Below, piece by piece: positions 6,327 to 12,605 of a DNA stretch of 19,113 bases. The DNA lies in contig CAYHRJ010000016.1 of assembly GCA_964359095.1 (NCBI GenBank), forward strand, positions 1 to 19,113, given 5' to 3'. Positions within the stretch are counted from its first letter, which is position 1. Each line of letters opens with the position of its first letter. The notes beneath the pieces are model-generated. The model did not search any database. It worked only from the letters and a program-made list of their open reading frames with translations, and was not told the origin of the DNA. The stretch is from JACRJW01 sp964359095. Lineage in GTDB: Bacteria; Patescibacteriota; Patescibacteriia; UBA9934; GWF2-40-263. Both the position numbers and the translations under genes were made by a program.

Positions 6327-6355
6327 AAAAAGCGGCTCATTTTTTCATGAGCCGC
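6325..6355 (-). terminator. Strong rho-independent terminator of the 721-residue gene
   Basis: On the minus strand a perfect 9-bp stem, GCGGCTCAT and ATGAGCCGC (6347-6355 and 6332-6340), has a 6-nt loop and is followed by seven T residues (6325-6331). It lies about 40 nt after the stop codon. Confidence 0.9.
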
Positions 6356-6395
6356 CAGTTGTCAGTCGAGCTTGATGCTCACAAACGTCGCCGAT

Positions 6396-8561
6396 CTAGT
6401 CCTTACAGCCGAGTTTCTGGCGCTGATGGAAGGAGATCTGCTTGTCATCACACAGACTGGACGGCGCGCGTTGCTCCAGGGCAGGAGCGGGAGCAGGAGT
6501 AGGCGTCTTGTCGCAACCGATCTTTTCTCGCTGGTAGTCCGAGATGTTCTCGTCGCAAATGCGTGGCCTCTTCTGTTGAAGTGCTGGAGTCTCTGCCTTC
6601 TCCGGTGCGACTGCCACCGAAGCTGCCTCTTCCACACTTCTTGTTTGAACCTGGAAGGGTTCGTTCCAGAAGATATGCCCGACAATCGCGAGCGCGATCC
6701 CGGTCAGGAAGAACCCGAGCCCACGAATCCGAAGGCGTGCAACGGTTCCGTCTGGGACCTTCCTGGTCTCGAACCAGGAAGCGACCGTGCTCACAGCGAG
6801 CAAACCCGCGAACATGAGCGCGAGCTGCAACCACCTTGAGGAGGCAATGGAGCTTTTGATGTCAGAGAGGCCGTCGGTGGTCGTACCAGCGATGGCCCCG
6901 GCAGAATCTACATTGCCAAGGTAAACCCCGTAGACGAACACGCCCACGACCAGAAACAAGGCGAACGCGGCTCCGAGAATCTTGGCGCCGCGGATGGCTG
7001 AACGCTCTGCCTCAGAGCGAGCGTTGGCTGAGATCAAGATGAATCCCACACCAACGACGCCCAGGAACATGAGCGGGATGAAGTCGCGCACGTTGGGCGG
7101 GACGTTCAGTATGATGGCGATCGCCGTGACAGAGACCAGTGTCAGGGTGAACCCGCTCACCTTGCGCCCGGTGTCGACCAGCCAGTCTTCCTTCACACGC
7201 GGGAACAAATGCATGATCCAGGAAAGCAGGGTCTGCGCGAGCGGAAACATCATGGTGACGAGGAAGACCAATCCCCCCGAGTACAACATGAGACGCACCG
7301 CGTCGCCGTTGTTCAGCAGAACCGATCCTGCTGAACCTGACAGTCCATCCAAATACATGTTGAGCGCGATCGTGAGCAGGATCGCTCCCACAACGATGGG
7401 CGACCAGATGGCGATCGTGATCAAGAGAAACGCCGCGGCCACATACAAACCACTGTTGCCACCAAGCACGGCAGATCGACGCATCTTGCGAACCGCGCGC
7501 ACGACCTTGGTGTAGAGCGGCTGTTCACCACCCAACCACTTGTCCATGGCCTGGGTCTCGATCTCCACGAGCACATCGAAAGCAAACTCTCCATCCGGTG
7601 CGCCGTCCTGACCGATACGCGAATGGAAACCTTCACCCAAGATCTCGTTGACGATCTTGGGATCGGGCTTTCCCTTGAGCAACGTCTGGATGAGACTCTC
7701 GGCTTCTTCATGGTCGAGCCAGTCCAGCTGTCCCGTCCGCTGGAATCGTGCCGAAGAGCGCATGTAGGCGCGGATCACGGCCCATGTGTTTGCCGACCAC
7801 TCCGCGGCCTTTGCAGGCGTGAAGAGCCGCTTGATCTCCTCGAGCTTGGCCGCTTCCACCTGCACATCGGAGGACTGAACCATCTGGGCCCAATCGGCCA
7901 CGGTATAGAGTCTCACTAATGAAGTCTGCGGAATCCTCTTCGCGTTTTCTTCCTTGTGCGGATTGCGCTGTTCGTAATCCGCGATGAACCGCTGGTAGGT
8001 CACGTCCAACACGATTGGGTTTCCCCACTCGGTCTTACGAATCACTCCAGCGTCATCCCGCGCGACTGGGAAGAACGGGTGCGCGGCTCCGAACAACGGA
8101 TGCTCGATCACTGCGATCATGTCGACCGACTTGTTGCGGTCGGTTGCTGATGCGCGGTTGGGCGAGATGGTCCTGTCGACTGCCTTGTTGATCTGATCAT
8201 CGATCACATCGCTCGCAGCTTCGCCAATGCCGATGATGGCAGGAGCAGATGCCTTGAGGACGAGGCGCACCATGCGCAGCATCGGCCGCTGGTCGCCTGG
8301 AAGAAACTTGTCCACGCTGCGGCTGAGTACTTCGGCCGCGGCCGTAAGGATCAGATGCGGCGCGTACTTGAGTCCAGGGATCGCCCGTGCCGCCGCAACC
8401 AGCTTGGAACGATCACTGAACAGAGCCGTAAGCACACGCTTCACGATCGCGTTTGCATCTTGACCTTCCGTGATTCCATCGTTGATCGCCTGCTCGCTCT
8501 CAATGCGCACAAGACGTTCAATCGTCTCAGCGCCGAGCTTGGTCACAAGTTCCGACATCAT
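6396..8561 (-). CDS. Large multi-pass membrane protein with tandem cysteine motif at the C-terminus (721 aa)
   Basis: I do not recognise the family. Residues 1-365 are soluble and mostly helical, with a central stretch (150-220) containing HPLFGAAHPFFPVARDD. About eight membrane segments follow: near 372-387, 389-404, 424-441, 467-486, 494-512, 527-548, 576-596 and 612-631. After a proline/alanine-rich linker come two related motifs, CDENISDYQREKIGC (669-683) and CDDKQISFHQRQKLGC (704-719), separated by another Pro/Ala linker. There is no signal peptide. With an even number of helices, both ends would lie on the same side, probably the cytoplasm. The ATG at 8561 is preceded by GGGGAG with 8-nt spacing. 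The gene is monocistronic, ended by a strong terminator and followed by a lipoprotein gene. GC content is visibly higher than in murC or dnaB. Confidence 0.85.
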   Translation of the reverse strand: MMSELVTKLGAETIERLVRIESEQAINDGITEGQDANAIVKRVLTALFSDRSKLVAAARAIPGLKYAPHLILTAAAEVLSRSVDKFLPGDQRPMLRMVRLVLKASAPAIIGIGEAASDVIDDQINKAVDRTISPNRASATDRNKSVDMIAVIEHPLFGAAHPFFPVARDDAGVIRKTEWGNPIVLDVTYQRFIADYEQRNPHKEENAKRIPQTSLVRLYTVADWAQMVQSSDVQVEAAKLEEIKRLFTPAKAAEWSANTWAVIRAYMRSSARFQRTGQLDWLDHEEAESLIQTLLKGKPDPKIVNEILGEGFHSRIGQDGAPDGEFAFDVLVEIETQAMDKWLGGEQPLYTKVVRAVRKMRRSAVLGGNSGLYVAAAFLLITIAIWSPIVVGAILLTIALNMYLDGLSGSAGSVLLNNGDAVRLMLYSGGLVFLVTMMFPLAQTLLSWIMHLFPRVKEDWLVDTGRKVSGFTLTLVSVTAIAIILNVPPNVRDFIPLMFLGVVGVGFILISANARSEAERSAIRGAKILGAAFALFLVVGVFVYGVYLGNVDSAGAIAGTTTDGLSDIKSSIASSRWLQLALMFAGLLAVSTVASWFETRKVPDGTVARLRIRGLGFFLTGIALAIVGHIFWNEPFQVQTRSVEEAASVAVAPEKAETPALQQKRPRICDENISDYQREKIGCDKTPTPAPAPALEQRAPSSLCDDKQISFHQRQKLGCKD

Positions 8562-8657
8562 GATCTCATCTCCCCTGTGCGGTGTTTCCGCACATACAAT
8601 TGTAAAGATCAGAGTTTTGCCATACTCTGTAGGTCATCCTACTGAATCAACGTTCCC

Positions 8658-8688
8658 TTGGCAATGTGACTCTACAACGCCTTATCGT
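8658..8688 (+). promoter_or_regulatory. Candidate glyA promoter
   Basis: TTGGCA (8658-8663, 5 of 6) and TATCGT (8683-8688) are separated by 19 nt, longer than ideal. The -10 ends 6 nt before the glyA ATG, so the transcript would be leaderless; no Shine-Dalgarno sequence is present. Confidence 0.35.
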
Positions 8689-8694
8689 ACCAAT

Positions 8695-9978
8695 ATGAAA
8701 CTCAACGAAATCGACAAGGACGTCTCTGACGCACTCAATCATGAACTCCTTCGAGAGCAGGAAGGTCTTGAAATGATCCCGAGTGAAAACTTTGTTTCAG
8801 AGGCTGTGCTTGAGGCACTTGGATCCATCGGGACAAACAAATACTCAGAAGGCTATCCAGGTCAACGCTACTACGGCGGATGTCAGTGGGTGGATGTGAT
8901 TGAGAATTTGGCGCGCGATCGAGCGAAGGCATTGTTTGGCGTGACGCATGCGAACGTTCAGCCAGCGTCTGGATGCGCGGCCAACATCGCCGCTCTGTTT
9001 GCTCTCTTGGAACCTGGCGACACGCTCATGGGAATGAACCTCTTTTACGGCGGTCACATGACGCACGGACTCCCGGTGAACTTCTCTGGTCGCTACTACA
9101 AATCCATCCAGTATACGTCCACAGCCGAGGGCTTTATGGACTTTGATCAGATGATGTCGCTCGCGCTTGAGCACAAACCCAAGCTCGTCATCGTCGGCGC
9201 AACAGCGTATCCTCGCGTCATCGATTGGAAAAAAGCGCGCGAAGTAGCCGACGCCGTGGGCGCATTCCTCATGGCTGACATCGCTCACGTTGCTGGGCTG
9301 ATCGTCTCGGGAGACCATCCATCACCTGTTGGCATCGCCGACGTGATCATCACGACGACTCACAAGACTTTGCGTGGACCACGCGGCGCGATGATTCTGT
9401 GCAACGGGAATCCTTCCACGCCGCTCAAAAAAGTTGAGGTCTCAAAAGAAAACATCCCGACGCTGATCGACCGCGCGATCATTCCAGGCTTGCAAGGTGG
9501 ACCACATAATCACCAGACAGCGGCCATCGCGGTGGCGCTCAAAGAAGCCGCACAACCAGACTTCAAAGAATATGGACATCAGATCGTGAAAAATGCCAAG
9601 ACGTTGGCAGAGGTTCTCACACGACAAGGCTTCGAGCTCGTCACCGGCGGCACGGACAATCACTTGATGGTCGTAAACCTCACAAACAAAAACGTTTCAG
9701 GCAAGCAGGCAGAGAAAGCCCTCGGCCTCGCCGGTATCACCGTCAACAAAAACACGGTCCCCTTTGAACCGCGCACACCGTTTGATCCGTCCGGCATTCG
9801 TCTTGGTACTCCTGCTCTCACCACGCGAGGGATGAAGGAAACGGACATGGAAATAATCGGAGGTTGGATCGACGAAGCGATCACGAACTGGAATGATGAG
9901 GTGAAGCTCGCATCGATCAAGACCGTCGTCAAACAGATGACGGATCGGTTTCCTTTGTACCCAACCATCCACTACTAA
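8695..9978 (+). CDS. glyA: Serine hydroxymethyltransferase
   Basis: A 427-residue PLP enzyme that converts serine and tetrahydrofolate to glycine and 5,10-methylene-THF. It has MIPSENFVSEAV (28-39), NKYSEGYPGQRYYGG (48-62), the PLP lysine K224 in TTTHKTLRGPRG, and GLQGGPHNHQTAAIAVALKE in the C-terminal half. The substrate arginine lies in DPSGIRLGTPALTTRG. The usual QPHSGSQAN motif reads QPASGCAAN (89-97), a notable change beside the PLP phosphate. I chose the ATG at 8695 because MKLNEIDKDVSDAL matches the family start; the frame stays open to 8470 but that part overlaps the neighbouring gene and is not conserved-looking. The folD gene downstream uses its product. The last 50 nt overlap the convergent rdgB gene. 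Confidence 0.96.
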   Translation: MKLNEIDKDVSDALNHELLREQEGLEMIPSENFVSEAVLEALGSIGTNKYSEGYPGQRYYGGCQWVDVIENLARDRAKALFGVTHANVQPASGCAANIAALFALLEPGDTLMGMNLFYGGHMTHGLPVNFSGRYYKSIQYTSTAEGFMDFDQMMSLALEHKPKLVIVGATAYPRVIDWKKAREVADAVGAFLMADIAHVAGLIVSGDHPSPVGIADVIITTTHKTLRGPRGAMILCNGNPSTPLKKVEVSKENIPTLIDRAIIPGLQGGPHNHQTAAIAVALKEAAQPDFKEYGHQIVKNAKTLAEVLTRQGFELVTGGTDNHLMVVNLTNKNVSGKQAEKALGLAGITVNKNTVPFEPRTPFDPSGIRLGTPALTTRGMKETDMEIIGGWIDEAITNWNDEVKLASIKTVVKQMTDRFPLYPTIHY

Positions 9979-10579
9979 GAAATACCTTCAACTTTTGAAA
10001 CGCTACTCCGCGATGGCTGAGAGCGTTTTTTTGCTCGTCGGACATTTCGGCGAACGTACGATCGAAACCGGTTGGTACAAAAAGAACATCGTAAGGAAGC
10101 TTGGGACGTGCAGACCCTCGAGGAGTCATAACGACTTGCCCAGCCACAACCCCATCAAATGTCCGCTCCTCTCCAGCTGGCGACACAAGAGCCGCGACAG
10201 AATGAAACGACGCACCGCGCGCGCCCTCGGGAATTTCCTTGAGCTGCGCAAGCGTGTGTCTCACCAAGCCCTCATCGCCAGCATTCTCTCCAGCCCAACG
10301 GGCGGTGAAAACGCCTGGTCGTCCACCGAGTGCATCAATACAAATACCCGAGTCATCCGCCACTGCCCACTGTCCTGTTTTCTCAGCCACGAACCTCGCC
10401 TTCTTGAGCGCGTTCTCCTCAAACGTAACGCCATCCTCGATGGGATCCTCATGAACACCGGCCTCATCCGCAGACAAAATCTCGATCGGAAGATCTGACA
10501 GGAGAGACTTCATCTCTGTGAGCTTCCCAGAATTATGCGTGGCAAAAATGAGTCGGGTCATAAGTGTGCGTATTTTCAA
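9929..10579 (-). CDS. rdgB: Non-canonical purine NTP pyrophosphatase, RdgB/HAM1 (ITPase) family
   Basis: This enzyme hydrolyses dITP, ITP and XTP to monophosphates, keeping deaminated purines out of DNA. Family motifs are complete: FATHNSGKLTEMKSLL near the N-terminus, TFEENALKKARFVAE, VADDSGICIDALGGRPGV with the metal-binding DDSG, LPYDVLFVPTG and EMSDEQKNALSHRGVAFQKL, with SHR as the base-recognition motif. Two starts are possible. TTG at 10579 (216 residues) has a perfect GGAGGT 6 nt upstream (10586-10591). ATG at 10561 (210 residues, MTRLIFATHNSGK) matches family length better but lacks a binding site. I give the TTG start because of its binding site. The C-terminal tail after the SHR region runs 50 nt into the end of glyA on the other strand. 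It is divergent from folD across a 32-nt spacer. Confidence 0.93.
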   Translation of the reverse strand: MKIRTLMTRLIFATHNSGKLTEMKSLLSDLPIEILSADEAGVHEDPIEDGVTFEENALKKARFVAEKTGQWAVADDSGICIDALGGRPGVFTARWAGENAGDEGLVRHTLAQLKEIPEGARGASFHSVAALVSPAGEERTFDGVVAGQVVMTPRGSARPKLPYDVLFVPTGFDRTFAEMSDEQKNALSHRGVAFQKLKVFLSSGWLGTKETDPSSV

Positions 10580-10605
10580 TTGATGACCTCCATGCTACCA
10601 TAGCA
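10573..10605. promoter_or_regulatory. Bidirectional promoter between rdgB and folD with overlapping -10 boxes
   Basis: On the plus strand TTTTCA (10573-10578), a 17-nt spacer and TGC-TACCAT (-10 at 10596-10601) precede the folD ATG by 10 nt. On the minus strand TGC-TATGGT (10597-10605) faces rdgB. The two extended -10 elements share the palindrome TGCTACCATAGCA (10593-10605). Confidence 0.55.
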
Positions 10606-10611
10606 CCCATT

Positions 10612-11466
10612 ATGGTAAAGATTCTGGACGGAAAGAATTTGGCACAAACGATTCGCGAGAAAGTAAAAACGCGCGTCGCGGCTTTGTCGACTCAGCCAGG
10701 TCTCGCTATCCTTTTGGTTGGAGATAATCCTGCCAGCCACACCTACGTTGCTCTCAAAAAAAAGGCGTGTGAGGAAGCTGGGATTCATTTTGAACAATAT
10801 CTCTACGTCGAGACGGAGCCAGAGGAAACGCTCGTAAAAAAAATTCACGAGCTCAATGCACGTGAAGACGTTAACGGGATTCTGGTTCAGCTTCCTTTGC
10901 CCACGCAAAATGCGGATCGCGTAATTGCTGCTATTGATCCTCTCAAGGACGTGGATGGATTTCATCCTGTGAATCTTGAAAAGATCGAGAGAGGAGAGTC
11001 AGCGATCGCATCAGCGGTGGCGCTGGGGATTATGAAATTGATCGAACAAGCTGGTGGGTCTCCTGTCACCGCGACGATTGTCTCCTCTGCTCTTTTTGCT
11101 AAACCACTCGCGATCCTCCTGCGAGAACGAGGTGTTGCCTCCACCGTTGTGCAACATGACAACGCGGATCTTGCCGAGGCTACACGTGCCTCTGACATCC
11201 TCATCGTCGCGGTTGGTCAGCCAGGATTCATCATTGGCGACATGGTCAAACCCGGCGCGATTGTCATCGACGTAGGGACTACACGAACAGATGACGGCCT
11301 CAAAGGCGATGTCGACTTCGATTCTGTCGCACCAATCGCCAGCGCCATCACTCCCGTCCCAGGCGGCGTCGGTCCCATGACCGTCGCCATGCTGCTCGTC
11401 AATATCCTCAAAGCCTACAGTCTCCAACGACCTGTCCACCGTAGCTCTAGCGAAGGTGGAGGCTAA
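10612..11466 (+). CDS. folD: Bifunctional methylene-THF dehydrogenase/cyclohydrolase
   Basis: FolD interconverts 5,10-methylene-THF and 10-formyl-THF. The catalytic domain is intact: YVALKKKAC with the catalytic K49, GILVQLPLPTQN (Q93), DPLKDVDGFHPVN (D113) and ITPVPGGVGPMTVAMLL (256-272). The NADP domain is unusual. The segment expected to read like VIGASNIVGRP reads TIVSSALFAKP (155-165), losing both glycines of the nucleotide-binding turn, and the usual PCTPxG is SAVALG (134-139). The dehydrogenase cofactor use may be altered or lost. I chose the ATG at 10612 (284 residues) because MVKILDGKNLA is the standard opening. The last eleven residues, PVHRSSSEGGG, are encoded by a hairpin repeat and lie beyond the normal end of the family. 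There is no Shine-Dalgarno sequence; the -10 box ends 10 nt upstream. Confidence 0.94.
   Translation: MVKILDGKNLAQTIREKVKTRVAALSTQPGLAILLVGDNPASHTYVALKKKACEEAGIHFEQYLYVETEPEETLVKKIHELNAREDVNGILVQLPLPTQNADRVIAAIDPLKDVDGFHPVNLEKIERGESAIASAVALGIMKLIEQAGGSPVTATIVSSALFAKPLAILLRERGVASTVVQHDNADLAEATRASDILIVAVGQPGFIIGDMVKPGAIVIDVGTTRTDDGLKGDVDFDSVAPIASAITPVPGGVGPMTVAMLLVNILKAYSLQRPVHRSSSEGGG
11435..11460. repeat. Hairpin repeat TCCACC...GGTGGA at the folD 3' end
   Basis: Arms TCCACC (11435-11440) and GGTGGA (11455-11460) enclose a loop with a second short stem GCT/AGC and the flank GCGAAGG. A closely similar unit (TCCACC, GAAGC, GCGAAGGTGG) occurs at 19061-19085. It encodes the RSSSEGG part of the FolD tail. 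Confidence 0.65.
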
Positions 11467-11498
11467 GCCCCCGCGCTGCGGAGGCTAAGCCCCCGCGC
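11458..11498. repeat. Two 19-bp direct repeats with 3-bp spacer
   Basis: GGAGGCTAAGCCCCCGCGC occurs at 11458-11476 and 11480-11498, identical. Each unit can fold into a small hairpin (GGAGGC, loop TAA, GCCCCC, one mismatch). The TAA of the first copy is the folD stop codon. Confidence 0.8.
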
Positions 11499-11501
11499 CT
11501 A

Positions 11502-11530
11502 TTGACTTTTCTGCTGTTTTCGTATATCTT
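11502..11530 (+). promoter_or_regulatory. Promoter of the 110-residue gene
   Basis: TTGACT (11502-11507), a 17-nt spacer and TATCTT (11525-11530); TATATC at 11523-11528 is an alternative -10. The leader of about 45 nt contains the palindrome ATCGCGAT and ends with AAAGGAG (11573-11579), 5 nt before the ATG. Confidence 0.6.
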
Positions 11531-11584
11531 TATCGACTCGTGATCTAGTCGCGGATCGCGATTCGACCTGCCAAAGGAGACCCG

Positions 11585-11917
11585 ATGTTGGCTCTCAAGC
11601 GTACCAGTGGGGAACACCGTCACTCTGCCGCCGTCTTCATCGAAGACGGCGAACGCGCTGTGTGTGTGGTGCTCTACGACCGAGCATCCAAGGCTGTGGA
11701 CGCCTGGCGTCTGGAAACCCGTGACCGCAAGGAGGCTCTCGCCGAAATTCGTCGCTGGATCCGCCCAAGACACCTCGAGCGCGAAAGCCTCGACGAGTTG
11801 CTCAAGTGGGTTCGCGATGAACACGAAACCTGGACTGATGTCGTTTCCGGAGAAAACGTCATGCCTGCTTGGCTTGGATCTCGCGGTCGTCGCAAGATCC
11901 CCGAGATCGACGCCTGA
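11585..11917 (+). CDS. Small soluble protein of unknown family (110 aa)
   Basis: I do not recognise this protein. The first half reads as beta strands (HSAAVFIEDGERAVCVVLYD, residues 12-31), followed by a helix rich in charge (RDRKEALAEIRRWI, 46-59). A second amphipathic helix follows (LERESLDELLKWVRDEHETW, 64-83). The C-terminal part, MPAWLGSRGRRKIPEIDA, is basic and probably extended. It has no signal peptide or membrane segment. The ATG at 11585 has one of the best Shine-Dalgarno sequences in the window (AAAGGAG, 5 nt spacing), its own promoter and its own terminator, so it is a single-gene unit. The strand-helix layout with conserved-looking acids does not point to a specific activity. 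Confidence 0.75.
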   Translation: MLALKRTSGEHRHSAAVFIEDGERAVCVVLYDRASKAVDAWRLETRDRKEALAEIRRWIRPRHLERESLDELLKWVRDEHETWTDVVSGENVMPAWLGSRGRRKIPEIDA

Positions 11918-11951
11918 CGCACGGCTCTTCCCTGCAGGTCGTCTACCTGCT

Positions 11952-12010
11952 CCCCGATATTCGATCAGCTGCTCACTCGTTGAGAGCGCGCCGAATAAAG
12001 GGGTTTTTTT
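11952..12010 (+). terminator. Terminator of the 110-residue gene
   Basis: CCCC (11952-11955) and ATTCG (11959-11963) pair with CGAAT (11992-11996) and GGGG (12000-12003), enclosing a branch with GCTC/GAGC, and seven T residues follow (12004-12010). The stem is interrupted by a 3-by-3 internal loop. A separate 6-bp hairpin, GCAGGT and ACCTGC, precedes it. Confidence 0.55.
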
Positions 12011-12094
12011 CTATAACGTAACGATGGAGATCACGATCACAAGAGTCACAACAGACATACCCCACACAATACGCCAGAATTTTTTTTCGGGCAT
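12011..12094 (-). CDS. Possible 27-residue single-pass membrane peptide
   Basis: An ATG at 12094 opens a 27-codon frame ending in TAG: MPEKKFWRIVWGMSVV followed by TLVIVISIVTL. A charged, tryptophan-containing N-terminus precedes one hydrophobic helix, the usual form of small membrane peptides. GGGGGAC lies about 11 nt upstream, a weak binding site. It is convergent with the 110-residue gene and downstream of the repeat-protein gene. At this length chance cannot be excluded. Confidence 0.4.
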   Translation of the reverse strand: MPEKKFWRIVWGMSVVTLVIVISIVTL

Positions 12095-12177
12095 TCCATA
12101 ACAGTCCCCCGGACCGTGGCAGGCTTTTTGGGTGGTTTTGCATGGTCAGAAGGATGGGTGGCATGGGAAGACATAGA

Positions 12178-12568
12178 TTAGGAATATTTTTTTTCAATTT
12201 CATCAATAACAGAATCAGCAAGCCCTGGAAGTCTTGCCTTGTCTCTTGCACTGTCTGCGGCACTAAAACGATCCGCTGGATCTTGAATGGCACGGATACG
12301 AACAATTTCGTCTGGTGCGACCCCAAGACCTTCCAGCTCATCAATTAAAAAATCAGCAAGCCCTGGAAGTTTTGCCTTGTCTCTTGCACTGTCTGCGGCA
12401 CTAAAACGATCCGCTGGATCTTGAATNNNNNNNNNNNNNNNNNNNNNNNNNNNNNNNNNNNNNNNNNNNNNNNNNNNNNNNNNNNNNNNNNNNNNNNNNN
12501 NNNNNNNNNNNNNNNNNNNNNNNNNNGGCCCTTAATTCCTGTGGTGTCGGCATTCCTTCTCTTGACAT
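12178..12568 (-). CDS. Tandem-repeat protein built of 46-residue units, interrupted by assembly gap
   Basis: Both ends of one gene flank the N run. On the right, an ATG at 12568 gives MSREGMPTPQELRA up to the gap. On the left, 83 codons run to TAA at 12178. The left part holds one full unit, IQDPADRFSAADSARDKA followed by KLPGLADFLIDELEGLGV and APDEIVRIRA (46 residues). A second, final unit diverges at its end to DSVIDEIEKKYS. The N-terminal piece ends in ELRA, matching the RIRA that precedes IQDP, so the repeat array probably begins right after it. The number of units in the gap is unknown. Each unit looks like two or three amphipathic helices, so the protein may be a helical solenoid. There is no signal peptide. 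The family is not recognised. Confidence 0.7.
12213..12426. repeat. 138-bp tandem repeat (one full and one partial unit visible)
   Basis: Segments 12213-12288 and 12351-12426 are identical at 75 of 76 bases and spaced 138 bp apart, which is 46 codons. The second copy runs directly into the N gap. Confidence 0.92.
12427..12526. other. Assembly gap of 100 N
   Basis: Exactly 100 unknown bases, the usual placeholder for a gap of unknown size. It lies inside the tandem-repeat gene, which explains why assembly failed here. Confidence 0.98.
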
Positions 12569-12605
12569 ATGTTTATTAATTACGAATAAAACGACTTAAC
12601 ATTCG

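Noticed and set aside
6982..7515. A 177-codon frame on the plus strand
   Set aside because: It is antisense to the membrane region of the 721-residue protein, has no binding site, and its composition follows from the opposite strand.
8470..8694. A 75-codon N-terminal extension of GlyA
   Set aside because: The frame is open by chance; it overlaps the divergent 721-residue gene, and the family start is the ATG at 8695.
11973..12344. A 123-codon minus-strand frame
   Set aside because: It crosses the terminator, the short peptide and the repeat gene in a different frame; the frame giving the 46-residue repeats is clearly the coding one.
12213..12426. The tandem repeat as a CRISPR array
   Set aside because: Units are 138 bp, coding and in frame, with no spacer-repeat alternation.
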